From Campylobacter concisus (lineage in GTDB: Bacteria > Campylobacterota > Campylobacteria > Campylobacterales > Campylobacteraceae), in contig NZ_NDYP01000003.1 of NCBI RefSeq assembly GCF_002165775.1, forward strand, positions 310,001 through 374,000: a stretch of DNA of 64,000 nucleotides, in the 5' to 3' direction. Of the stretch, positions 26,740 to 34,960 are shown one piece after another. Under the pieces are notes generated by a model. It had not been told where the DNA came from and did not search any database. It saw only the letters and a program-made list of their open reading frames with translations. Each line of letters starts with the position of its first letter. Position 1 is the first letter of the stretch. The translations under genes were made by a program, and so were the position numbers.

Positions 26740-27570
26740 ATGTGGGGGTTTTTGGCGGTTTATTTCAACCTCTTTAGCAAAGATGTCGATGCTTATGAAA
26801 TTTTAGCCCACAGAGTCATTTGGTCATTTTTCTTAATGGCTGGAGTGCTTTATTTTAGTGGCAGAATGGGTGAAATTTTTACCTTACTTAAAGATATTCG
26901 TTCACTAAAAACCTTATTTTTGAGTGGCATATTTATCACCACAAACTGGGGCGTTTATGTATATGCGGTTAGCAATGGCAAAATTTTGGACACAAGCTTG
27001 GGCTATTTTATAAATCCACTAATAAGCATGCTCCTTGGCGTTATCATCTTCAAAGAAAGGCTAAATAAAAGCGGAATTTTAGCCATTTGCATAGTCGCTT
27101 TAGCCATTAGCGTACAAATTTATGCCCAAGGCGGATTGCCATTAGTTTCCATTATCTTGCCGCTTTCATTTGGATTTTACGCAGCAGTTAGAAAGATGGC
27201 AAAGATTAGCGCATTTAACGGGCTTTTTATAGAGACATTTTTTATGTTCCCATTTGCACTTGCTTACGTCCTTTACATAGCATTTTTAGGTAAAAGCCAC
27301 TTTGGACTAAATGAGGACTCACTTTTAATGATCGCTTCAAGTATCGTAACCATCGTGCCGCTTGTCGCTTTTAACGCAGCGGCAACAAGGATAAATTTAA
27401 CAACGATTGGCTACTTGCAATACATCTCGCCGACCATCGCGATCCTTTGTGCGGTCTTCATTTACGGCGAAAATTTGGACGGCTACAAGGTCATCTCGTT
27501 TTGTATGATCTGGCTGGCACTTGCGATAATTAGCATAGATAAATTTAGAAAAAGGAGTAAAAATGAATAG
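26740..27570 (+). CDS. rarD: RarD-like EamA transporter with unclear or damaged start
   Basis: A 276-residue membrane protein is given from the first in-frame ATG, with RarD hallmarks ILAHRVIWSFFLMAGVL, NWGVYVYAVSNG and TSLGYFINPLISMLLGVI. That ATG lies in the middle of helix 1. In the same frame upstream the codons translate as NESQKGVILALSAFF, exactly the expected RarD N-terminus, and remain open to 26671, but contain no ATG, GTG or TTG. An ATG that overlaps the previous stop (26696) is one frame off; one extra A in the 5-A run at 26705-26709 would join it to the gene. So this is either a damaged start, a non-standard initiation, or a sequencing error. Core function as a DMT transporter is well supported. 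Confidence 0.75.
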   Translation: MWGFLAVYFNLFSKDVDAYEILAHRVIWSFFLMAGVLYFSGRMGEIFTLLKDIRSLKTLFLSGIFITTNWGVYVYAVSNGKILDTSLGYFINPLISMLLGVIIFKERLNKSGILAICIVALAISVQIYAQGGLPLVSIILPLSFGFYAAVRKMAKISAFNGLFIETFFMFPFALAYVLYIAFLGKSHFGLNEDSLLMIASSIVTIVPLVAFNAAATRINLTTIGYLQYISPTIAILCAVFIYGENLDGYKVISFCMIWLALAIISIDKFRKRSKNE

Positions 27571-28015
27571 TGTGACGATTTATTTGCTACTTGCATTTTT
27601 TGCAGCGCTTATTTTATATTTTCAGATACAAAAACTAACCAGAAAGCTCGACGAAGAGGGGGCGGTGCCAGCTTATCAAAAGGCCGCACAGGAGGTTTTA
27701 GAAAATTTAAGCAATGCCGAGAAATACCCAAAATTTTGCAATGTAATATTTAAAAAAATAAACACCTTAAGGCAAGATATTTTATTTGAAGATGCGCTAA
27801 ATAGTGAGTCTGAAAAAGATAAAGCATTAGATGCCTTAGAGCAAATAAGAGAAAAATTAGAAACTTTATCAAAGCAAGAAAATTTAAGCTGGGAGAGTGA
27901 GCTCTTTGCGATCTTGGACGAGCTTGATGGCTTTATAAGGGTAAATTTCAAAAACGGCGAAGATAGAGCTGAAGAGCTAAGGGGCGAACTAAAGAAAGAA
28001 TTTGATGGGTTGTGA
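27563..28015 (+). CDS. Small membrane-anchored protein of unknown function
   Basis: A 150-residue protein has one N-terminal transmembrane helix (VTIYLLLAFFAALILYFQI) and a charged, helical cytoplasmic or periplasmic part rich in Glu, Lys and Leu. No known domain was recognised. ATG 27563 follows AAAGGAG at good spacing and overlaps the end of the RarD-like gene by 8 bp, so it is translated as the third gene of that unit. It precedes the McrBC genes by 39 bp, but composition and gene overlap tie it to the transporter genes rather than to the restriction module. Confidence 0.7.
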   Translation: MNSVTIYLLLAFFAALILYFQIQKLTRKLDEEGAVPAYQKAAQEVLENLSNAEKYPKFCNVIFKKINTLRQDILFEDALNSESEKDKALDALEQIREKLETLSKQENLSWESELFAILDELDGFIRVNFKNGEDRAEELRGELKKEFDGL

Positions 28016-28054
28016 GAGTGACTTTGCTAAATTTTAAAAATTAAAGGAGTAAGT

Positions 28055-29407
28055 GTGTTTGAAGATATAGACTATGACGGCTTTAAGATTTATTGTGATG
28101 AGAATAAAAAAATGATAAAGAGCTCTACTGAATCCTATCAGTCCTATTTAAGAAGCTCCATTAATTTTTTAAAAGATAATAAAATTTATTCATTTTCTGA
28201 TTATCACAATGCAGATAAAAAATACTTAGAAAAAGAATTTATAAAAACAGGTAGAGACGAACAAACTTTTAATAAATATATGCGTGCAGTAAATTATTAT
28301 ATAGAATTTAAAAGTGGCAAAGGAGACACAATGCCAATAACAAATAACCAACAACAAGAAAGAAAAGTAAATTTTTCACTAAATCAAATTTTATATGGCC
28401 CTCCAGGAACTGGAAAGACATATAGCGTTGTTCGTAAAGCACTAGAAATTATAGAAGGCAATGCTTCCGATGATAGATCTAAATTTAAAGAGTATGTAGA
28501 AAAGGGACAAATAAAATTTATCACATTTCATCAAAGCTATGGATATGAAGAATTTGTTGAGGGCATAAAGCCTGTATTTGATAGAGAAAATGGCAACGAA
28601 GACAACGAGATATCTTATAAGATAGAAAAAGGTATTTTTTATAAGTGTTGCGAGGACGCTTTACGCTTGGCTGGATACAATGATGGACTCGATAAATTTT
28701 GCACTTTGTCAAAAGAGGAACAACAAGAGTTTTTAAATGATAAAACACCAAAATATACAATCATAATAGACGAGATCAACCGCGGAAATATATCCAAAAT
28801 TTTTGGTGAGCTCATAACTCTTATAGAGCCGTCAAAAAGGCTCGGCGCAGATGACGAGATAATGGTCGAGCTGCCATATTCAAAAGAGAAATTTGGAGTG
28901 CCGTCAAATTTATACATAATAGGCACGATGAATACAGCAGATCGCAGCATAGCTCTTATGGATACGGCGCTTAGAAGAAGATTTGAGTTTGTAGAGATGA
29001 TGCCAGAATATGACGAACTAAACAAAATAAATATCGAAGATATAAATATAGGCAAAATGCTAAAAATGATAAACGAGCGTATAGAATATCTTTACGACAG
29101 AGATCATGCGATAGGGCATGCTTATTTTATAGATGTGTCAGACATGGAAACGCTTGCAAATGTCTTTAAAAATAAAATTTTACCGCTACTACAAGAGTAT
29201 TTTTATGACGACTGGGAAAAAATAAGACTAGTTCTGGGCGACAATCAAAAAGATGAGGATTTGCAGTTTGTTAAAGTCAAGGAAAATATGGCAAAAGAAA
29301 AACTATTTGGAGGAAAAATCGACGATATAGACGATAAAGTCCTATATGAGATAAGCGACCAAGAAACTTTCAACAACCCTCAAAGCTATATAAAAATTTA
29401 CGAATGA
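28055..29407 (+). CDS. mcrB: McrB-like AAA+ GTPase subunit of a modification-dependent restriction system
   Basis: McrB is the GTP-hydrolysing motor and DNA-recognition subunit that works with the McrC nuclease on modified foreign DNA. The 450-residue product has a Walker A LYGPPGTGKT, Walker B TIIIDEINRGNISKIFGELI, and the McrB-specific MNTADRSIALMDTALRRRFEF segment. Start is GTG 28055 with AAAGGAG 5 bp upstream. Residues 1-92 are a separate, small N-terminal domain unlike the E. coli McrB DUF3578 domain. A second strong ribosome-binding site and ATG lie exactly at the domain border (28331). It is followed 17 bp later by mcrC. The module sits between chromosomal core genes and looks like an acquired defence cassette. 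Confidence 0.92.
   Translation: MFEDIDYDGFKIYCDENKKMIKSSTESYQSYLRSSINFLKDNKIYSFSDYHNADKKYLEKEFIKTGRDEQTFNKYMRAVNYYIEFKSGKGDTMPITNNQQQERKVNFSLNQILYGPPGTGKTYSVVRKALEIIEGNASDDRSKFKEYVEKGQIKFITFHQSYGYEEFVEGIKPVFDRENGNEDNEISYKIEKGIFYKCCEDALRLAGYNDGLDKFCTLSKEEQQEFLNDKTPKYTIIIDEINRGNISKIFGELITLIEPSKRLGADDEIMVELPYSKEKFGVPSNLYIIGTMNTADRSIALMDTALRRRFEFVEMMPEYDELNKINIEDINIGKMLKMINERIEYLYDRDHAIGHAYFIDVSDMETLANVFKNKILPLLQEYFYDDWEKIRLVLGDNQKDEDLQFVKVKENMAKEKLFGGKIDDIDDKVLYEISDQETFNNPQSYIKIYE
28320..28333 (+). promoter_or_regulatory. Internal ribosome-binding site and ATG within mcrB (short isoform start)
   Basis: AAAGGAGACACA is followed by ATG at 28331, in frame with mcrB (codon 93), right where the N-terminal domain ends and the linker to the AAA+ domain starts (MPITNNQQQE). 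The Shine-Dalgarno match is as good as that of the full-length gene. In E. coli, mcrB yields a full-length McrB-L and an N-terminally truncated McrB-S from an internal start; the same arrangement is inferred here. Confidence 0.6.
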
Positions 29408-29423
29408 AACAAAACGTAAAGCA

Positions 29424-30629
29424 ATGACCAAATACTTAATAGAGTTTGAAAAATTTCGCCAGGAAGACGACCAAAGCCTATTTAATGCCGTAGATGCATT
29501 TACTAGAGAAAATTTTGCCGCAGTAGAATTTTTAAAGCCTGGCAGAGACAAAAAGGGCGATTTTTTACAAGCTCAAAACTACGTCGGTATCATCCAGACA
29601 AAAAGTGGCGATAGCCTTGAGATACTTCCCAAAATCCACGACAACGATAATAGCAACAACAAGGAAGCGGTAGAAAATTCTAAAAGAATTTTACTGAAAA
29701 TGTTAAAAACTTTAAAAAACCATCCATTTAAAAATATAAACATAGCGAATTTAAAAAGCCTAAATTTACCGCTTCTTGAAATTTTTATATCGATGTTCTT
29801 AGATGAAGTATCAAAACTCATAAAAATAGGCATAAAAAGCGACTATGTGGAACTGGAAGATAATCTAAAATTTTTAAAAGGAAAGCTTAAAATATCGGAG
29901 CAAATACGTAAAAATATCGTCCATAAAGAGAGATTTTACGTTTGCTATCAAGAGTTTTCCATAGATAGGGCCGAAAATCGCCTCATAAAAAGTACGCTCG
30001 AGTTTTTATATAGACGCTCAAAATCAAGCAAAAATCAACGACTTATTAGGGAATATTTATTTATCTTTGACGAAATTTCATCTAGCTCAGATATAAACGC
30101 GGACTTTAACCGATTAAAACTAAATCGCCAAACAAAACACTATGAGCAAGCGCTTTTATGGAGCAAGATATTTTTACAAAACAGGTCGTTTAGCCCGTAT
30201 AGAGGTAACGAAATAGCCTTTGCCTTGCTATTTGATATGAATGCGCTTTTTGAAAGCTATGTTGGAAATTTTATTAAGAAAAAGCGTGCAGATGTTAGTT
30301 TGCAACACTCAGCAAAACACCTCATAGAAGACCCAAAGAGCTTTAGACTAAGGCCTGATATATTTTTAAAAGATAAATTTATAGCCGATACAAAATGGAA
30401 GATCATCAAGACAAAAGACGATATTTCACAAGCCGACCTATACCAGCTATATGCTTACGGTAAAAAATATAATTGTGGCAAACTTTATCTAATATATCCA
30501 AAGATAGACGGCATAAAACAAGAGTTTATGAAATTTGAATATGAAAAAGATATGCAGCTTGAAATTTTATACTTTGATCTTGAAAACGACTCCAAAAACG
30601 ATAAACTTATTGAAAATTTACTAGCATAA
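29424..30629 (+). CDS. mcrC: McrC-like nuclease subunit of the McrBC system
   Basis: McrC stimulates McrB's GTPase and supplies the DNA-cutting domain. The 401-residue product has the family's N-terminal region (QAQNYVGIIQTKSGDSLEILPKI) and a C-terminal PD-(D/E)xK nuclease core: LRPDIFLKDKFIADTKWK, with D and D-x-K spacing, preceded by ALLFDMNALFESYVGNFI, a McrC hallmark. Start ATG 29424 has only a weak ribosome-binding site, so coupling to mcrB is likely. Length is normal for McrC. With mcrB it forms a complete two-gene Type IV module. Confidence 0.93.
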   Translation: MTKYLIEFEKFRQEDDQSLFNAVDAFTRENFAAVEFLKPGRDKKGDFLQAQNYVGIIQTKSGDSLEILPKIHDNDNSNNKEAVENSKRILLKMLKTLKNHPFKNINIANLKSLNLPLLEIFISMFLDEVSKLIKIGIKSDYVELEDNLKFLKGKLKISEQIRKNIVHKERFYVCYQEFSIDRAENRLIKSTLEFLYRRSKSSKNQRLIREYLFIFDEISSSSDINADFNRLKLNRQTKHYEQALLWSKIFLQNRSFSPYRGNEIAFALLFDMNALFESYVGNFIKKKRADVSLQHSAKHLIEDPKSFRLRPDIFLKDKFIADTKWKIIKTKDDISQADLYQLYAYGKKYNCGKLYLIYPKIDGIKQEFMKFEYEKDMQLEILYFDLENDSKNDKLIENLLA

Positions 30630-30670
30630 ACTATTTTGTTATCAAGCTAAATTTTAGCCACAAGCCATGT

Positions 30671-31726
30671 TTAAAGCTTCGCTTTTAGAGCCATTATCCT
30701 CTTGTATGAAGCGTCGATTCGCTCTTTGCTGATCTTTTTCTCGTTTACTGCATCGACTATGATCTGAGCGACTAGATCAGCCGTTCTTTGGTTATTTATC
30801 TTAAACTCACTAAAAAGCAAGATATCGCCACCAGCGTTTATAAATTTAACCACTTTTTGCGCTAAAGACTCATCGCCAACGCCTTTCATAAGCATATCAT
30901 CGCTAATGACCACACCGTTAAATTTAAGTTCATTTCGCAAAAGATCGGTTATTATTTTTTTAGAAAGTGTGGCTGGATTACCCTCGTCGATACCCTTTAC
31001 AAAAAGGTGCCCAGCCATGATGATCTGTGCCCTACCTGTGCTTATAGCGTCTTTATATGGTAGTAGCGCATCTTTGCTTAGCGTGATCTCGCTCTTATTT
31101 TTATGCGAGTCCTCTTTTGAGCTACCATGCCCAGGAAAGTGTTTGATCGTAGTTATCACACCCTGCTCTTTAAATGCATCCATAAAAGCGTCAGCATAGA
31201 TCACCACCTTACTCGCATACTCACTAAACGCTCTTTGCTTGGCAGCAATGATCGGCGAGTTTTCATCGTGCAGATCGACAACTGGGGCGAAATTTAAATT
31301 TATGCCGCACTCTTTTAAATTTATAGCCATTTTTGAGTAGAGATCATAAGCGCTTTTGATATCAAGCGTGCTTGCGACCTCGTATGCGCTAGGATATGGG
31401 CCATCAAAGCTCTTGTCCTTCATACGGCTCACATTGCCGCCCTCTTCATCGATAGCGATGAAAATTTTAGGACTTTTTTCTTTGATAGCTTTTATGCTAG
31501 CTTTTAGCTGGGCTTTACTAGTGACATTTCTGCTAAGTAGCATCACTCCGCCAAATCTCTCGTACCCAGCGTCGCTTAACATCGCGCGAAACGCAGCGTC
31601 TTTTGTGCTAGCTCCATTAAAGCCAACCATTATCATCTGCGAGACCTTGGCTCTTAGGCTTACCTCTGCACCGTTTAGCCCCAAAGCAAAAATGGTCACA
31701 AAAAGTATAAATTTAAAAGCTCTCAT
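30671..31726 (-). CDS. nagZ: Glycoside hydrolase family 3 beta-N-acetylglucosaminidase (NagZ-like), exported
   Basis: The 351-residue GH3 protein has the family core KHFPGHGSSKEDSHK, with the catalytic His/Asp loop of NagZ-type enzymes, VVISDDMLMKGV (nucleophile Asp in the S-D-D region), IAIDEEGGNVSRMK and LNFAPVVDL. These enzymes cut GlcNAc from muropeptides or glycans. An N-terminal hydrophobic leader (FKFILFVTIFALGLNGAE) suggests export, unlike cytoplasmic E. coli NagZ. It overlaps gpsA by 4 bp, so it is translated after it. Substrate is inferred from family. Confidence 0.9.
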   Translation of the reverse strand: MRAFKFILFVTIFALGLNGAEVSLRAKVSQMIMVGFNGASTKDAAFRAMLSDAGYERFGGVMLLSRNVTSKAQLKASIKAIKEKSPKIFIAIDEEGGNVSRMKDKSFDGPYPSAYEVASTLDIKSAYDLYSKMAINLKECGINLNFAPVVDLHDENSPIIAAKQRAFSEYASKVVIYADAFMDAFKEQGVITTIKHFPGHGSSKEDSHKNKSEITLSKDALLPYKDAISTGRAQIIMAGHLFVKGIDEGNPATLSKKIITDLLRNELKFNGVVISDDMLMKGVGDESLAQKVVKFINAGGDILLFSEFKINNQRTADLVAQIIVDAVNEKKISKERIDASYKRIMALKAKL

Positions 31727-32613
31727 CTTCTTCCCAAAAGCGATTTAACGCTTTCAAAAACATCTTTGCCATTTAGCATATTTTCTACCTCGCTAGCAAT
31801 CGGCACATATATGCCCCTCTCTTTAGCGATCTTGCTAATAGCTCTTGCGGTATCGACACCCTCGGCCACTTCGCCAAGCTCATTTAAAATTTTTTCTAAT
31901 CTCTCGTGCCTTGCGATGCCAAGACCTACGCGGTAGTTGCGTGAAAGTATCGATGAAGCGGTTAAGAAAAGATCTCCTGCACCGCTTAGCCCCATAAATG
32001 TCTCATCTTTTGCGCCAAAAAATTTGCCAAATCTAGCCATCTCAACAAGCCCACGTGAAATGAGACTTGCTCTTGCGTTGTTACCAAGGCCAAGGCCGTC
32101 ACAGATGCCGCCAGCTATGGCGATCACGTTTTTATACGCCCCACACACTTCAGCGCCGATCACGTCATCTGAGGTGTAGGCTTTCATGTAGCTTGGGAAA
32201 AATGAGGCAAATTTTAAAGCTAAATTTTCATTTTTAGAATTTACCACCAGGGCACAAGGAAGCTTCTGCATGATCTCTTTTGCAAAGGTCGGTCCTGAGA
32301 GAAAGGCTAAATTTTCTCTATCCACAAAATCCTCGTAAATTTCATTTAAAAATTTAAGACTTGCTGTGTCTATACCCTTGCTAGCGACTAAGATCTTTTG
32401 GCCTTTGTTTTTGTAGTTTTGCTTTAGCCATAAATTTGTAGCTTGCGTTGGGATAGTGCAGACTAGATATTCGCACCACAAAGCCTCTTCTAAGTTTACA
32501 AAATTTGGCATCTCTCTTGGCGTTCTTGAACTGATGACGCACTCGTTATTTTCACTAAATGCGTGAAAAAGCGCACTGCCCCACTTGCCAGCTCCGATGA
32601 CTGCTATGCTCAT
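31723..32613 (-). CDS. gpsA: Glycerol-3-phosphate dehydrogenase [NAD(P)+]
   Basis: GpsA reduces dihydroxyacetone phosphate to glycerol-3-phosphate for phospholipid synthesis. The 296-residue protein starts MSIAVIGAGKWGSALFHAF, a Rossmann motif, and has the SGPTFAKEI, GAYKNVIAIAGGICDGLGLGNN (catalytic Lys) and GLSGAGDLFLTASSILSRNYRVG segments. Length is a little shorter than E. coli GpsA (339). It lies 13 bp downstream of gatB and overlaps nagZ. Confidence 0.96.
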   Translation of the reverse strand: MSIAVIGAGKWGSALFHAFSENNECVISSRTPREMPNFVNLEEALWCEYLVCTIPTQATNLWLKQNYKNKGQKILVASKGIDTASLKFLNEIYEDFVDRENLAFLSGPTFAKEIMQKLPCALVVNSKNENLALKFASFFPSYMKAYTSDDVIGAEVCGAYKNVIAIAGGICDGLGLGNNARASLISRGLVEMARFGKFFGAKDETFMGLSGAGDLFLTASSILSRNYRVGLGIARHERLEKILNELGEVAEGVDTARAISKIAKERGIYVPIASEVENMLNGKDVFESVKSLLGRR

Positions 32614-32626
32614 TTTAGCCCTTTTT

Positions 32627-34048
32627 TTAGCCTATTTTGGCCTTTAAAAGCTCATTGACCTTGCCTGGATTAAATGCGCCCTTGCCCTCTTTCATCACCT
32701 GACCGACAAAGAAGCCAAACATCTTGTCTTTGCCGTTTTTATACTCTTCGACTTTGTCGGCGTTTGCAGCCAAAATTTGATCTATGATCGCGATAATCGC
32801 TGAGTCGTCGCTAACTTGTTTTAAGCCAAGCTTTTCGATGACACTATCGACGTCAGCGTCATTTTCCATAAGGTAGTCAAGTACCTCTTTTGCAGCCTTG
32901 CCGCTTATCGTTCCATCTTCTATGCGTTTTAGTAAATTTATCATCTTGGCGCTACCAACTGGGCTTGTCTCGATCGTTACGCCGTTATTTAAGCGGCCAA
33001 GAAGCTCGACTATAAGCCACGTAGTAGCGAGCTTTGGAGAAATTCCAGCAGAGATTAGTTCTTCAAAGTACCTAGCCATTTCAACGCTTTGGGTTAAATT
33101 CAAGGCATCGCTCTCTTTAACGCCTAACTCGCTAACATATCTTGCGACCTTTTGCTCGGCAAGCTCTGGAATTTTTATCGCTTCGTTATACATCTCTTCT
33201 GGGATCTCAACTGGCAGCAAGTCAGGGTCAGGGAAGTACCTATACTCTGCGCTATCCTCTTTACCGCGCATCGATCTTGTCACCAAATTTGTCGTATCAA
33301 ACAGCCTCGTCTCTTGATAGACCTCTTCGTCGTATTTGCCATCTTCCCAAGCTGCACTTTGGCGCTCTACTTCGTAGTCGATAGCTTTTTGGATAAATTT
33401 AAATGAGTTTAGGTTTTTTATCTCAACTCTTGTATAAAGTTTAGTGTCGCCTTTTGGACGGATAGAGACGTTTGCGTCGCAGCGAAAGCTTCCCTCTTGC
33501 ATATTTGCGTCGCTGATGTTTAAAAAGCGAAGAATTGAGTGTAGTTTTTTAAGATAAGCCACCGCCTCATCGCTGCTTCTAAGATCTGGCTCACTAACTA
33601 TCTCAAGAAGTGGCGTGCCGGCTCTGTTTAGATCAACCAGACTCTCGGTTTCTTCATGGATATTCTTGCCAGCGTCCTCTTCAAGGTGCGCTCTAGTTAC
33701 ACCGATGCGTTTTTTAGTACCATTTACGTCGATAATAAGCTCACCACCTTCTACGATAGGGATCTCAAACTGAGAAATTTGATATGCCTTTGGAAGGTCT
33801 GGATAGAAGTAGTTTTTTCTATTAAAGACTGATTTTTTATTGATCTTAGCATTTATCGCTGTGCCAAAACTGATAGCCTTTTTTACAGCCTCTTTGTTTA
33901 GCACAGGTAGTGCTCCAGGAAGCGCTAGGCAGGTCGGACAAACGTGAGTATTTGCCTCGTCGCCGAAGCTAGTTGAGCAAGAGCAGAAAATTTTAGTTTT
34001 TGTATTAAGCTGAGTATGAACTTCTAAACCGATAACAACTTCAAACAT
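32627..34048 (-). CDS. gatB: Asp-tRNA(Asn)/Glu-tRNA(Gln) amidotransferase subunit B
   Basis: GatB activates the mischarged Glu-tRNA(Gln)/Asp-tRNA(Asn) for amidation with GatA and GatC. ATG 34048 is chosen since AAAGG lies 8 bp upstream and the protein then begins [19 protein letters not shown], the usual start. Motifs include [30 protein letters not shown] and [13 protein letters not shown]; the YqeY-like helical tail ends [18 protein letters not shown]. Length is 473 residues, normal. gatA and gatC are not adjacent, as is common in Campylobacter. Confidence 0.97.
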   Translation of the reverse strand: MFEVVIGLEVHTQLNTKTKIFCSCSTSFGDEANTHVCPTCLALPGALPVLNKEAVKKAISFGTAINAKINKKSVFNRKNYFYPDLPKAYQISQFEIPIVEGGELIIDVNGTKKRIGVTRAHLEEDAGKNIHEETESLVDLNRAGTPLLEIVSEPDLRSSDEAVAYLKKLHSILRFLNISDANMQEGSFRCDANVSIRPKGDTKLYTRVEIKNLNSFKFIQKAIDYEVERQSAAWEDGKYDEEVYQETRLFDTTNLVTRSMRGKEDSAEYRYFPDPDLLPVEIPEEMYNEAIKIPELAEQKVARYVSELGVKESDALNLTQSVEMARYFEELISAGISPKLATTWLIVELLGRLNNGVTIETSPVGSAKMINLLKRIEDGTISGKAAKEVLDYLMENDADVDSVIEKLGLKQVSDDSAIIAIIDQILAANADKVEEYKNGKDKMFGFFVGQVMKEGKGAFNPGKVNELLKAKIG

Positions 34049-34182
34049 ATTTTTACCTTTAAATTTATGCAAATTTTTAAGGCGTATTTTAGCGATACTT
34101 TCTTTTAAAATATCTAAAAATGAGCGTTTTGACTGGAAAATAAAGAAGGTGATTTAAAAATTTAAATAGTTTAAATAAGGAA

Positions 34183-34206
34183 AAAGCCATATAAAAATAT
34201 GGCTTT
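34183..34206 (-). terminator. Terminator after atpB
   Basis: A 10-bp perfect stem, AAAGCCATAT (34183-34192) with ATATGGCTTT (34197-34206), has a 4-nt loop. On the minus strand the hairpin ends in CTTTTTCC, a usable T run, 5 bp beyond the atpB stop. It separates atpB from gatB. Confidence 0.8.
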
Positions 34207-34211
34207 AAATT

Positions 34212-34895
34212 TTAATGCTCGTGCTCACTAATAGCAACGGCACCAGCTAGATAAACGTAAGTTAGCATCATGAAAATAAATGTTTGCAAAACAGCCATAA
34301 GCGTTAGAAGCGCAAAAGCTGGAAGCGGAGCAAACCAAGGTGCAAGTGTAAGCATCGCTAGCAAGAATAGATCATCTCCCTTGATATTACCAAAAAGACG
34401 AAATGATAGCGAAACTACACGTGAAAGATGTGAGATAACTTCAACTGGAAACATAATAGGAGCTAGAAATTTATTCGGTCCCATAAAGTGTCCAAAGTAC
34501 TTGAAAAATCCATTTTCTCTAATGCCCTCAAAGTTGTAATAAACAAATACAACTAAAGCCAAAACTAGAGTTAAATTTAGACTTGATGTTGGTGACTCAA
34601 ATCCAGGAATAATACCTACAACATTTGAAAAAAATACGATAAAACCGATAGTTGCAACAAGTGGAAGATATTTCCTTGCTAGTTTTTCACTTCCTAAAGT
34701 ATCTCTTCCCATAGATATAACGCCTTCTAAATAAGCTTCAACTATATTTTGAAGACCTCTTGGCACAAGTTGCATCTTACTCCTTGCTATATAAGCAACT
34801 ATGATAACAATCAAAGCTACAAGCAGAAAGTGAAACGCATAGATAAAGGCGTGGGAGCTATTTAGGAAATTTGAAAATAGAAACAAATCTTTCAT
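34212..34895 (-). CDS. atpB: F0F1 ATP synthase subunit a
   Basis: Subunit a forms the proton half-channels next to the c ring. The 227-residue membrane protein has the conserved [16 protein letters not shown] stretch, where the essential Arg lies in SFRLFGN, and five to six helices. The C-terminal part ([21 protein letters not shown]) carries the usual Gln/Thr helix. The gene stands alone, apart from the main atp operon, as in other Campylobacter. A -10-like TACAAT lies about 30 bp upstream. Confidence 0.95.
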   Translation of the reverse strand: MKDLFLFSNFLNSSHAFIYAFHFLLVALIVIIVAYIARSKMQLVPRGLQNIVEAYLEGVISMGRDTLGSEKLARKYLPLVATIGFIVFFSNVVGIIPGFESPTSSLNLTLVLALVVFVYYNFEGIRENGFFKYFGHFMGPNKFLAPIMFPVEVISHLSRVVSLSFRLFGNIKGDDLFLLAMLTLAPWFAPLPAFALLTLMAVLQTFIFMMLTYVYLAGAVAISEHEH

Positions 34896-34925
34896 TAATT
34901 TACCTTGGATTTAGAATTTTGCGTG

Positions 34926-34931
34926 ATTGTA
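34926..34931 (-). promoter_or_regulatory. Putative -10 box of atpB
   Basis: TACAAT preceded by TTTTGT on the minus strand lies about 30 bp before the atpB ATG. Only the -10 can be recognised. Confidence 0.45.
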
Positions 34932-34960
34932 ACAAAATTATTGTTAAAACATTTTTAATT

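Noticed and set aside
26741..26745. Run of G near the RarD start as phase-variable poly-G
   Set aside because: Only five G; Campylobacter phase-variable tracts are usually eight or more. The 5-A run upstream is more relevant.
28639..29055. Minus-strand 138-codon frame opposite mcrB
   Set aside because: It overlaps the conserved AAA+ motor region of mcrB and shows no protein motif of its own.
32898..33317. Plus-strand 139-codon frame opposite gatB
   Set aside because: It is antisense to a well-conserved gatB region, has no recognisable family and no ribosome-binding site context.
34141..34180. AT-rich TTTAAA palindromes between atpB and gatB
   Set aside because: Short TTTAAA-type symmetry is expected by chance at this base composition; only the adjacent terminator hairpin is convincing.
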